A stretch of 64,000 nucleotides of DNA from Anaerobiospirillum thomasii. Lineage in GTDB: Bacteria; Pseudomonadota; Gammaproteobacteria; Enterobacterales; Succinivibrionaceae. The notes under the pieces were generated by a model. That model ran no database searches, was not told where the DNA came from, and was given only the letters and a program-made list of their open reading frames with translations. The position numbers and the translations under genes were made by a program. Positions 29,304 through 37,267 of the stretch are shown piece after piece (the first letter of the stretch is position 1; each line of letters starts with the position of its first letter). The DNA lies in contig NZ_UAPU01000007.1 in NCBI RefSeq assembly GCF_900445255.1, positions 354,001 to 418,000 of the forward strand, given 5' to 3'.

Positions 29304-29664
29304 ATGACGATCAATCAGTTCACATCAAATCTCAACAAGGCCATGGTTATGCATTTGTGCCTTAGTAAAGAAAATACGCTTTACATAAATTGCTTTGAAA
29401 ATGCTCAAATCTATACTCCTAAGTCTACACGGCTATCAGCTCAGGATAATGACGTACTTGATGTAAAATCAGCCATTGACAATTACAACAACCAAAGGAA
29501 AAAAAGATGCCGACACTATAGATACCATTATAAAAGCTATGGATCTTGAGCCTCTTAAATTAGTTAATTCTGAGTTTTATATAAAAAAGGCTCTAAAACT
29601 CCATCCTTCCGAAAATCTCATTTCTCAAGACAGACTTGCCTCGTTTTTGCTGGCACTAGCATAG
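29304..29664 (+). pseudogene. Unknown small protein gene with a frameshift in an A7 run
   Basis: The reading frame starts at ATG 29304 (MTINQFTSNLN; GGGG upstream) and runs to ...NNQRKK. At the run of seven A (29499-29505) sense continues in another frame (DADTIDTIIKAMDLEPLKLV...) to TAG 29664. Together the parts would give about 120 aa. The break may be a true mutation, a slippery phase-variable tract or a sequencing error. The last 40 codons recur at 54179-54299. I do not recognise the family. Confidence 0.5.
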
Positions 29665-29765
29665 AAAAAAATTGGGGAGTGTTGTTTGAGTGAAGAAAAA
29701 AAATAAAATTCAATCAAACACTGATGCGTATGGGATTTTTCTAAAAACAAAGTGCTAAACGCAGG
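29544..29765 (+). repeat. 222-bp block, copy 1 (second copy at 54179)
   Basis: It runs from TCTTGAGCCTCTTAAATTAG to AAAGTGCTAAACGCAGG and is nearly identical to 54179-54399. It holds the 3' end of an unknown gene and a 12-bp inverted repeat TTTGAGTGAA...TTCAATCAAA around an A-rich loop, which looks like a terminator. The flanking sequences of the two copies are unrelated. Confidence 0.85.
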
Positions 29766-29766
29766 G

Positions 29767-30045
29767 ATGATAGCAATGAGCTTAGCAGATGAACAGCGCT
29801 CATATCATAGTTTTTTTGTAGGAGCATTACAACACTGTAACCTTGCTTGCGTGTCTTATTCTGATAATTTAATCTCTAAGAAACTTAAGCTTACTGTGCG
29901 ACTTTGCAGGCAACCCCTACTTGCTGCGCTATGGTCGCAGCTCAAGACGGGTAATCTTCTTTATGCTCGGTCTTATATTAATTATAGTTACTATCTACAG
30001 TCAGGTACTTTAGCTAAACTTATGCCCTTACAGATACAAGCATAA
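29767..30045 (+). CDS. Doubtful small open frame
   Basis: About 92 codons from ATG 29767 (MIAMSLADEQ). Composition is unremarkable, no motif is recognised and no good ribosome-binding site is seen. It begins right at the edge of the duplicated block. It could be a fragment of a longer gene or not coding at all. Confidence 0.2.
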   Translation: MIAMSLADEQRSYHSFFVGALQHCNLACVSYSDNLISKKLKLTVRLCRQPLLAALWSQLKTGNLLYARSYINYSYYLQSGTLAKLMPLQIQA

Positions 30046-30066
30046 AGCAATAAAAGGATCTTATTT

Positions 30067-30372
30067 ATGCACACAAGAGAGGTGTTTGTCATTGACGGAA
30101 GGCACTTTAATGACATGGCTGGTTTTTATGATGAGGTTGAGAGGGTTTTCACCTGCGGCCTTGACTGGAAGATAGGACGCAGCCTTGATGCCTTCAATGA
30201 TATTCTGCGCGGTGGTTTTGGCCGTCATGAGTATGGCTCCCCTATACATATCAGGTGGCTTTGCTATGAAAAAAGTTTAAGAGAGCTTGGTCAAAACACC
30301 ATGGATATTATTATAGAAATCATTTTGGATACTGACAATTCAGGACACGATTGTACTTTGCAGATGCTCTGA
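30067..30372 (+). CDS. Barstar-like (ribonuclease inhibitor) protein
   Basis: 101 aa. The opening FVIDGRHFNDMAGFYDEVERV followed by CGLDWKIGRSLDAFNDILRGGFG matches the barstar fold pattern (hDG..h.....Fy..h...hg....fG.nLDAl.D.L.GG). Barstar-type proteins bind and block barnase-like RNases, often as immunity proteins of polymorphic toxins. ATG 30067 has AAGGA about 9 bases upstream. No RNase or toxin gene is next to it, so it is either an orphan immunity gene or works against incoming toxins. Confidence 0.75.
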   Translation: MHTREVFVIDGRHFNDMAGFYDEVERVFTCGLDWKIGRSLDAFNDILRGGFGRHEYGSPIHIRWLCYEKSLRELGQNTMDIIIEIILDTDNSGHDCTLQML

Positions 30373-30392
30373 TATAAAGCAAAGAAAAAACC

Positions 30393-30412
30393 CAGGGCTG
30401 CCTTTATGGCAG
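30393..30412 (+). terminator. Hairpin after the barstar-like gene
   Basis: GGCTGCC-TTTAT-GGCAGCT about 20 bp past the stop, with only a weak T-run (TTGTCTTTG). Confidence 0.4.
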
Positions 30413-30470
30413 CTGTTGTCTTTGTGCTGTGTTAAAGGGCTGTTGAGTGTTACATCTCAAGCTTTATTAC

Positions 30471-30495
30471 AAAAAAGGCCGCCTTTGTGGCGACC
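30471..30495 (-). terminator. Terminator of the ydiJ-ilvBH unit
   Basis: Minus strand GGTCGCC-ACAAA-GGCGGCC followed by TTTTTT, 25 bp past the ilvH stop. Confidence 0.8.
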
Positions 30496-30519
30496 CTTGG
30501 CAATTGCAAACTAAAATCT

Positions 30520-31026
30520 TTAAGATGGCAGCTGCAGTGAGTGCTCACCACGGGCAATGCCGCACACACCTGATCTTATAGTCTCAATGATCTCAGCTGT
30601 TTCCAAAATAACCTTTAAGAATCTGTCAACATCGGCCGAGGTGCTGACATACTGCAGTATGTACAGATCAGGTGTTACATCGACAATCTCAGCTTTAAAG
30701 ATATCACACAGACTCTTTAGCTCCTCGCGTATGGCTCTTGTTGGTGTATGCACCTTGACAAAAAGCAGCTCGCGCTCTACAGCATCATCACTCTCCTCAA
30801 AGGAGGATACTTTAATAACGTTGATAAGCTTGTGCAGCTGTTTTGTAATCTGCTCAATATGCTCGGCACCGCCATAGGTCAAAATGTTGATGCGTGATAT
30901 GGTCTTATCATCTGTAGGAGCTGCGGTAATGGTTTCTATATTATAGCCACGCTGTGAGAACAGACCTACAATGCGAGATAAAGCACCGGTTTCATTTTCA
31001 GTTAAAATAGATACTAAATGACGCAT
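30520..31026 (-). CDS. ilvH: Acetolactate synthase small subunit
   Basis: Regulatory subunit of acetohydroxyacid synthase, giving valine feedback and raising activity of the large subunit. 168 aa, the length of E. coli IlvH. The N-terminal ACT domain opens MRHLVSILTENETGALSRIVGLFSQRGYNIETI; the C-terminal domain includes GVCGIARGE. It starts 4 bp after ilvB. Confidence 0.96.
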   Translation of the reverse strand: MRHLVSILTENETGALSRIVGLFSQRGYNIETITAAPTDDKTISRINILTYGGAEHIEQITKQLHKLINVIKVSSFEESDDAVERELLFVKVHTPTRAIREELKSLCDIFKAEIVDVTPDLYILQYVSTSADVDRFLKVILETAEIIETIRSGVCGIARGEHSLQLPS

Positions 31027-31030
31027 TTTT

Positions 31031-32740
31031 CTATTCCTCAGCTAAGAACATATCAGACATACAGCCGTTTTTCTGCTGCATAGGCAGCACTCTGGCATCG
31101 GTATCACAGACAATATCCACAATTACAAGTCTGTCTTTCATGGAAAGTGCACGCTCAATACCCTCATCAAGCTCCTCTGGCTTTTCAATTCTGATGCCCT
31201 CATGGCCATAGGCTCTGGCAAGAGCTATAAAGTCAGGATTGGAGTGCAGATTGGTGGAGCTGATGCGTCCTCTGTAGAACATGCTCTGCCACTGTCTCAC
31301 CATACCTAAAGTATGATTGTCCAGAATGAAAATCTTTACAGGCACGCCATACTCAAGACAGGTTGACAACTCCTGAATATTCATCTGGAATGAGCCGTCA
31401 CCTGTAATCAGACAGACACATTTGTCAGGATTGCCAAACTGTGCGCCACAGGCTGCAGGAAAACCATAACCCATGGTACCAAGACCGCCTGAGGTTAAAA
31501 GCATACGCGGCTCTTTAAAAGGATGATACAGCGCTGTAAACATCTGATGCTGACCTACATCGGTGGCAATGATGGCATCACCTCCTGTAGCTTTGTAAAT
31601 GCTCTGTATAATCTGAGCCGGGTGTATTACATCCTCTTTGGCCTTGAAGTTAAGGCAGTTTCGGCTGCGCCACTTTTCAATCTGTGCCCACCATTCCTTC
31701 ATGGCCTGATTGTCGCAGGTTAACTGCAGCTCGGCTATGGCATCATTAAACTGTCCAAGCACACTGTCAACCTCGCCTACAATAGGCACATCCACGGCTA
31801 CATTTTTGGAAATGGAGGCAGGATCTATATCTACATGTATAATCTTGGCGGCAGGACAGAATTTAGAGACATCATTGGTAACTCTGTCATCAAAACGCAC
31901 GCCGAAGGCTAAAATCAGATCGCTCTTATCCATGGCCTCATTGGCCTCATAGGTGCCATGCATACCAAGCATGCCTAAAAACTGCTTGTCATTGCCAGGA
32001 TAGCCGCCAAGACCCATAAGAGTACAGGTCACAGGCAGATTGAATCTTTTGGCCAGATCTTTAATACGTGATGAGGCATTGCCAAGGATGACACCGCCGC
32101 CTACCATAAGCACAGGACGCTTGGCCTCGCTTAGAAGTTTGACTGCTCTTTTTATCTGACCTTTATGACCTAGCTTGGTTGGATTATAAGAGCGCATCTT
32201 TATCTCAGTCATTGGCGGATATTCAAACTTGACTGATGGTGAAACGCAGTTTTTTGGAATATCGACAACCACAGGACCTGGTCTGCCTGTTGAGGCTAAA
32301 TAAAAGGCCTGACGGATGAATTTTGGTATATCAAGAGCACTCTTGCACAGATATGAGTGTTTGACTATAGGTCTTGTAATACCTACAGTATCAACCTCCT
32401 GAAAAGCATCAGAGCCAATAAGCGGTGCCACCACCTGACCTGTGATGACAACCAGAGGAATTGAATCCATATAGGCTGTGGCAATGGCTGTTACTGTATT
32501 AGTGGCACCAGGACCTGAGGTCACCAGGGCACAGCCTACCTTGCCTGTGGATCTGGCATAGCCGTCAGCCATATGAGCTACACCCTGCTCATGACGGGCC
32601 AGTACGTGATGAATTTTTTCTGACTCAAGGAGTGCATCATAGATATCCAGCACAGCGCCACCTGGATAACCAAACAGTGTATCTACACCCAAATCCTCTA
32701 AAGATCGCACTAACATCTGTGCACCAGACAACATAGTCAT
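31031..32740 (-). CDS. ilvB: Acetolactate synthase large (catalytic) subunit
   Basis: ThDP/FAD enzyme condensing pyruvate with pyruvate or 2-oxobutyrate, the first common step of branched-chain amino-acid synthesis. 569 aa. The catalytic Glu lies in the N-terminal ARHEQGVAHMADGYAR (about 50). The ThDP/Mg motif is GDGSFQMNIQELSTCLEYG (about 435) with DNHTLGMVRQWQSMFY. Paralogues IlvB, IlvG and IlvI cannot be told apart safely; pairing with an IlvH-type small subunit favours IlvI/IlvB. It lies 19 bp after the small methyltransferase gene. Confidence 0.95.
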   Translation of the reverse strand: MTMLSGAQMLVRSLEDLGVDTLFGYPGGAVLDIYDALLESEKIHHVLARHEQGVAHMADGYARSTGKVGCALVTSGPGATNTVTAIATAYMDSIPLVVITGQVVAPLIGSDAFQEVDTVGITRPIVKHSYLCKSALDIPKFIRQAFYLASTGRPGPVVVDIPKNCVSPSVKFEYPPMTEIKMRSYNPTKLGHKGQIKRAVKLLSEAKRPVLMVGGGVILGNASSRIKDLAKRFNLPVTCTLMGLGGYPGNDKQFLGMLGMHGTYEANEAMDKSDLILAFGVRFDDRVTNDVSKFCPAAKIIHVDIDPASISKNVAVDVPIVGEVDSVLGQFNDAIAELQLTCDNQAMKEWWAQIEKWRSRNCLNFKAKEDVIHPAQIIQSIYKATGGDAIIATDVGQHQMFTALYHPFKEPRMLLTSGGLGTMGYGFPAACGAQFGNPDKCVCLITGDGSFQMNIQELSTCLEYGVPVKIFILDNHTLGMVRQWQSMFYRGRISSTNLHSNPDFIALARAYGHEGIRIEKPEELDEGIERALSMKDRLVIVDIVCDTDARVLPMQQKNGCMSDMFLAEE

Positions 32741-32759
32741 GATGAACTCCTAATTTTTT

Positions 32760-33269
32760 CTATTTAAACAATCCTAACCTCGGTATGAACCTTGGTACCT
32801 GTGCTGACCACTGTGCATACTCATCAGGAAAGTCTCTCATCAGTCTCTTTTCATCAAAGAGCACTGCCACACTAAAGGCAAAGATAATCATGCCAAGCGG
32901 TAATACAAGAGAGGCCAAAGAGTTGATAACACAAGCAAGCCCCAGGTAAAACAATATTACACCAAGATGCATGGGATTGCGACACAGGGCATAAGGGCCT
33001 GAGGTGACCAAATGCTTGGTCTCGGTCATGAGTTTGACAGGACCTATAACACCTGCACAGCCTTTACCGACGCGCACCAGCTCAACATTTGACCATACGG
33101 CAAAGAAGGCTCCCAGGGCACACATGACATAACCTACAACAGGCATAAATGTTGTATCTGGCAAAAATGGTGCAGAAAAAAAGTGTTTTAGCACCAACAT
33201 AATGCACGGTCCGACTATAAAAAATGCTGTAGAGCCTACTGCATAAAAGAACAGATCTCTTTTGGTCAT
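32760..33269 (-). CDS. Integral-membrane methyltransferase (ICMT/PEMT-like)
   Basis: 169 aa with about four membrane helices. The C-terminal half matches the isoprenylcysteine carboxyl methyltransferase / phospholipid N-methyltransferase signature: LVTSGPYALCRNPMHLGVIL and the glutamate/Arg region DEKRLMRDFPDEYAQWSAQVPRFIP. The physiological substrate in bacteria of this kind is unknown. The start overlaps the ydiJ stop by 4 bp (ATGA), so the two are translationally coupled. Confidence 0.8.
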   Translation of the reverse strand: MTKRDLFFYAVGSTAFFIVGPCIMLVLKHFFSAPFLPDTTFMPVVGYVMCALGAFFAVWSNVELVRVGKGCAGVIGPVKLMTETKHLVTSGPYALCRNPMHLGVILFYLGLACVINSLASLVLPLGMIIFAFSVAVLFDEKRLMRDFPDEYAQWSAQVPRFIPRLGLFK

Positions 33270-36200
33270 TCAACTTTCTCCACTAAGTCATAAAGGACAT
33301 AAACAGGATGTCTTGCTGCTTTGCCCTCCATCCTTAAAACCTGAGAGCGGCAGGAAAAACCGGTGACAAGACAGGCATCAAAATCACGCTTATCAAGCTC
33401 CTTTTTCCAGCCCTGTTGCCATACAGAATAAGATTCATCCTGATTGTGAGCCATATGTCCATGCATACCTGCCATACCGCAGCATGACACAGGTATTGGC
33501 AGTAAAGTCAGTCCAAAGGCTGACATGGCCTGCTGCCACATAAGAACGGCACGCGGCAGCAGCGCCTGCTCGGTGCAGTGGGCAAAAAGATACCAGGTTT
33601 TGCCAAAGTCCTCAGTAGTGCTCAGTGCCTTTAATCTGTCCTTGTGTCTTGCAATAAAGTCATGCAGAGGACCTTCCTTTAAGCCTGCCTCTAAAAACTC
33701 CTCTGGCAGATAGACGGTAAAATCACCACGGCGTGAGCCTAAAAGCTCCTTGTACTCATCGCGATAACATATAGTCAGAGCAGGATCAAAGCCTACAAGA
33801 GTCATGGAGGCATCAGACAGGCGCTGCAGTCTTGAAGCCTGCTTTGCTGCAAAGTTTATAAAGCCGCGTCTATCACCGCGCACCACGCGCAGCTTGCCGT
33901 TGACATAAGGCTTTAGCATCACCACGCTATAGCCTACCTTCTGTAAAAACAGCGCAAATTCAACAAGACCGTCAACTTCATATGAGGCTGTAAACGGATC
34001 AGTGACAATAACCACATCAGCCTTGCTCTTTAAAGCTCCATCAGTATCAAGAAGTGCAATATTGTGCATCTGACAGGCTCTGTGCAGTGTCACTGAGCTA
34101 AAGAGAGGCAGATCTACAAATTTGAAGATCTTTTTGACAAGATAGGCATTAAGCGAGCTTTTTAGAATTGGATTGAAAAGCTTTGGATAACGTGACATCA
34201 ATGGCAGCAGCACCTCAGCGTGCAGTGCAACTAGATCCATGCTAGGTCTTAGATATCTGTCATAGTACATGGCAAGAAAACGTGAGTTTAAATCTGCTAC
34301 GTTGACATGGGCCGGACACTGTGTCTTGCAGGATTTACAGGCTACACAGGTCTTTATATTTTCATAATAGGCCTTATTAAAGTCATCTTTGCCGCATATT
34401 GTATTGTAGACACGTCTGGCAAAGTGCACAGGATTTGGTGTTCGTGTCAGAGTCTCAAGCTCCATGGCATTAATATTGATACCATTTTTGGCCATAAGAC
34501 GCAGCCACTCGCGCATAAGACCTGCATAGCCTTTTGGCGATCTGACATGATCCTTGGTGTAGCGGTAGCTTGGACACATAAGAGAGCTTTGCTGATAACT
34601 AAAGCACTGACCGTTGCCATTGCAGTTCATGGCATTTTCAAAATTCTCTCGTATCGATATTGGTATCTGACGGTCAAGATCGCCGCGCATTACACTGTCT
34701 AGCGCTACAAGTGAGCCCTCCATGCCAAGAGGTACACAGATCTTGCCTGGATTTAATCTGTTATCCATGTCAAAGACAGCCTTTATCTCTCTTGCCACAG
34801 GATAGAGATCTTTAAAATAGATCTCGCCAAAGCATGATCTGTAGCCTCGTCCATGCTCTCCCCACATCTGACCTTTATACTTGTCAATAAGCTTGACCAC
34901 CTCATTTGAGATGGTTATTAATTTCTGCTTATCCTCTTCTTTTGTCAGATCAAGAGCCGGACGCACATGCATAAGACCCACATCCACATGGCCAAACATG
35001 CCATAATCCACACCCATTGAGTCCAAAAGTGCCCTAAACTCAAGAATATAGTCGGCAAGATGCTCAGGCGGCACCACTGTATCCTCGGTAAAGGCCACAA
35101 GCTTTTCTTTGCTTGCTGCCGAGCCTAGAAGACCTACAGCCTTTTTGCGCATGCCATAAACTGCAGCTATGCCTGCAGCGCTGTCTGTAATCTGCGCGCC
35201 TATAATACCGCCACGCTCTTTGCCCTCTTTTTGAGTCTGCTTTAATATATCCTCATAAAGACTCTGCATCTTGCTCTGCTCGGCCTTGGCATCGGCACCT
35301 GCAAACTCAACAATATTCACACCCTGAATATCAAAGCCCTCAACCTCCTGAATATACTCACGCACTGAATACCAGACAGGATCTTTTTTGGCCAGGTTTA
35401 AAACCTTTGAGTCAACAGTTTCAACTGACAGCGCTCCGGCTCTGATAAGAGGCATGGCATGACGCAAAGCCGAGTCAAAGCTGTCATATTTAATTACCAA
35501 AAGAGCTCTGAACTCAGGCATTGGAGTCAGATCAAGAGTAATGGATGTAACTACACCTAAGGTACCTTCGGCACCGCATATAAGACGGGCAAGATTTAAA
35601 GTATCAGTAGATGCATCATAGGCATGATCAAGATCATAACCTGTCATAAAGCGGTTTAACTTTGGAAAAACCTCTTTTACTCTTGCATTGTTGTCTTTTA
35701 AAATTCTGTAACACTTTCTGTAGATATCGCCTACAAAACCCTCACGGGACAGACAGGATTTGAGCTCGTCTCCGCTTACCTCTTTAAAGGTCTCTAAAGA
35801 GCCGTCTGCCAATACCATGCTGACACTTTTGACATGATTTGAGGTTCTGCCATAGACATTAGAGCCCTGACCTGCAGCATCATTGCTTATCATACCGCCT
35901 ATAGTGGCGCGGTTTGATGTTGAAAGCTCAGGTGAGAAAAACAGCCTGTGCTCACGCAGCAGATCGTTTAGCTCATCCTTGATGACACCACTCTCCACTG
36001 TAACCTCACGCAACTGCGGGTTTAACTCGCTTACACCCTTCATGTAGCGTGAACAGTCAATCATAATACCGTGGGTCAGTGACTGACCATTAGTGCCGGT
36101 ACCGCCGCCGCGTGGAGCAAAAACAATAGATTTATAACACTTCTTTGAGGCAAGTGACAAAGCAGTCTGTATATCACTTGCTGTTTTTGGAAAAATTACA

Positions 36201-36361
36201 CATTGCGGAAGGAGCTGATAGACTGAGTTATCAGTTGCACATAAAAGACGGGCTTCGTACCTGTCCTCAACATCACCTGCAAATGCAGAGCTTTTAAGTT
36301 CATTGACATAGAGCTGATAGTCAGCCTTTAATTTATCAAAATTCTCGACGCGTGGAATCAC
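33266..36361 (-). CDS. ydiJ: YdiJ-type FAD/Fe-S oxidoreductase (D-2-hydroxyglutarate dehydrogenase family)
   Basis: 1031 aa, close to E. coli YdiJ (about 1018). Domains in order: FAD-binding PCMH (PRGGGTGTNGQSLTHG near residue 85; MISNDAAGQGSNVYGR near 155), FAD-linked oxidase C-terminal domain with GMFGHVDVGLMHVRP and WGEHGRGYR, a ferredoxin-like cluster domain (CVACKSCKTQCP near 660) and a C-terminal CCG-type domain (PVSCCGMAGMHGH). The family oxidises D-2-hydroxyacids. The start is GTG with AGGAGC 6 bases upstream; MIPR matches the family N-terminus. Confidence 0.93.
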   Translation of the reverse strand: MIPRVENFDKLKADYQLYVNELKSSAFAGDVEDRYEARLLCATDNSVYQLLPQCVIFPKTASDIQTALSLASKKCYKSIVFAPRGGGTGTNGQSLTHGIMIDCSRYMKGVSELNPQLREVTVESGVIKDELNDLLREHRLFFSPELSTSNRATIGGMISNDAAGQGSNVYGRTSNHVKSVSMVLADGSLETFKEVSGDELKSCLSREGFVGDIYRKCYRILKDNNARVKEVFPKLNRFMTGYDLDHAYDASTDTLNLARLICGAEGTLGVVTSITLDLTPMPEFRALLVIKYDSFDSALRHAMPLIRAGALSVETVDSKVLNLAKKDPVWYSVREYIQEVEGFDIQGVNIVEFAGADAKAEQSKMQSLYEDILKQTQKEGKERGGIIGAQITDSAAGIAAVYGMRKKAVGLLGSAASKEKLVAFTEDTVVPPEHLADYILEFRALLDSMGVDYGMFGHVDVGLMHVRPALDLTKEEDKQKLITISNEVVKLIDKYKGQMWGEHGRGYRSCFGEIYFKDLYPVAREIKAVFDMDNRLNPGKICVPLGMEGSLVALDSVMRGDLDRQIPISIRENFENAMNCNGNGQCFSYQQSSLMCPSYRYTKDHVRSPKGYAGLMREWLRLMAKNGININAMELETLTRTPNPVHFARRVYNTICGKDDFNKAYYENIKTCVACKSCKTQCPAHVNVADLNSRFLAMYYDRYLRPSMDLVALHAEVLLPLMSRYPKLFNPILKSSLNAYLVKKIFKFVDLPLFSSVTLHRACQMHNIALLDTDGALKSKADVVIVTDPFTASYEVDGLVEFALFLQKVGYSVVMLKPYVNGKLRVVRGDRRGFINFAAKQASRLQRLSDASMTLVGFDPALTICYRDEYKELLGSRRGDFTVYLPEEFLEAGLKEGPLHDFIARHKDRLKALSTTEDFGKTWYLFAHCTEQALLPRAVLMWQQAMSAFGLTLLPIPVSCCGMAGMHGHMAHNQDESYSVWQQGWKKELDKRDFDACLVTGFSCRSQVLRMEGKAARHPVYVLYDLVEKVE

Positions 36362-36743
36362 ACCGTGCTCCTAAAAACTTATATAACTGCAAAATAATTA
36401 TAGTGTGCATATACTAGCAATTAATGACATGCTTTGCTCAAGTGGTTCATAGTAGTGCACAACTTACATAAACACGATATTTACAGTAAAAAACAGCATT
36501 TATATTATTACTTTTTTTATATTTTTTCACTACACTGATAAAAATAGACCAATAAAGATCTGTATGTATAGAACATGCTAGGCAAAAGCATATACTGGCC
36601 GAATTAATATATATTTAAGGGTATTTGCTTAAGATTAATTTATATATAAAAACATAAGCCTTTTTTCTTAGGAAAAATTCATGCATATTTTCTTTATATA
36701 TCAATATGTTAAAATTTTTTATAAAATTTTTTTAAATTTTTTG
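36362..36743. other. AT-rich intergenic region
   Basis: Divergent space between ydiJ and the Gln-Gln-Met tRNA operon. It is very AT-rich with several T-runs; no gene is seen. It should hold the ydiJ promoter, which I cannot place. Confidence 0.5.
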
Positions 36744-36771
36744 TTGACAGCGTTTTAAATTACTTTATAAT
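36744..36771 (+). promoter_or_regulatory. Promoter of the Gln-Gln-Met tRNA operon
   Basis: Consensus TTGACA (36744-36749), 16 bp, TATAAT (36766-36771), preceded by A/T tracts that may act as an UP element. Confidence 0.85.
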
Positions 36772-36814
36772 GAGCACCGTTCTTGAGACAAAAGAACAAA
36801 AACACAGAGACCTT

Positions 36815-36889
36815 AGGGGTATAGCCAAGTGGTAAGGCAGCGGGTTTTGATCCCGCCACGCCCTGGTTCGAACCCAGGTACCCCTGCCA
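36815..36889 (+). tRNA. tRNA-Gln (TTG)
   Basis: Starts AGGGGTATAGCC and ends TACCCCT-G-CCA. Anticodon loop TTTTGAT gives TTG (glutamine). GGTTCGAAC is the T arm, and CCA is encoded. Confidence 0.94.
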
Positions 36890-36919
36890 AAGGGATATTT
36901 TTTAGGACTCTGTCACAAT

Positions 36920-36995
36920 AGGGGTATAGCCAAGCGGTAAGGCAGCGGATTCTGATTCCGCCATTTCCAAGGTTCGAATCCTTGTACCCCTGCCA
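36920..36995 (+). tRNA. tRNA-Gln (CTG)
   Basis: Same acceptor stem as the preceding gene, anticodon loop TTCTGAT, anticodon CTG (glutamine); encoded CCA. Confidence 0.94.
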
Positions 36996-37007
36996 AACTT
37001 TTAATGT

Positions 37008-37084
37008 GGCTACGTAGCTCAGTCGGTCAGAGCGCGGCACTCATAATGCTGAGGTCACAGGTTCGATTCCCGTCGTAGCTACCA
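37008..37084 (+). tRNA. tRNA-Met (CAT), elongator type
   Basis: Starts GGCTACGTAGCTCAG and ends CGTAGCT-A-CCA; anticodon loop CTCATAA gives CAT. It has a paired G1 and none of the three G:C pairs at the base of the anticodon stem expected of the initiator. An Ile-type CAT cannot be fully excluded. Confidence 0.88.
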
Positions 37085-37119
37085 CATTAAAAAAATTCCG
37101 TATAATTTCACCTAAATCA

Positions 37120-37267
37120 CCCTAAGATCGCACACTAAACATACCGAGGATCAATCTTAATTTCAAGATCAGAAGCCGGCCGCCGGACGCGACCAGATCT
37201 TCTTTTTTTAACTATCGTTTAAAGCTAAAACCCTCTTCTTTGGCATATGCTGCACGTGTCAGCGTAT
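37120..37267. repeat. 148-bp relic of the IS1634-like element end
   Basis: It starts CCCTAAGATCGCACACTAAAC and corresponds base for base, with a few substitutions, to the first 148 bp of the complete element that follows directly at 37268. It contains the end of the transposase frame, broken off at CAGCGTAT. The differences show that it is older than the adjoining intact copy. Confidence 0.85.
37172..37209 (+). terminator. IS-end terminator (relic copy) after the tRNA operon
   Basis: GAAGCCGGCCGCCGGACGCG... folds into a GC-rich hairpin followed by TTTTTTT. It would terminate transcription coming from the tRNA operon. Confidence 0.6.

Noticed and set aside
36813-37040. 75-aa open frame antisense to the tRNA genes
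   Set aside because: It is the complement of two tRNA-Gln genes; its repeats (GFEPGRGGIKTRCLT-like) are a known artefact of tRNA sequence.
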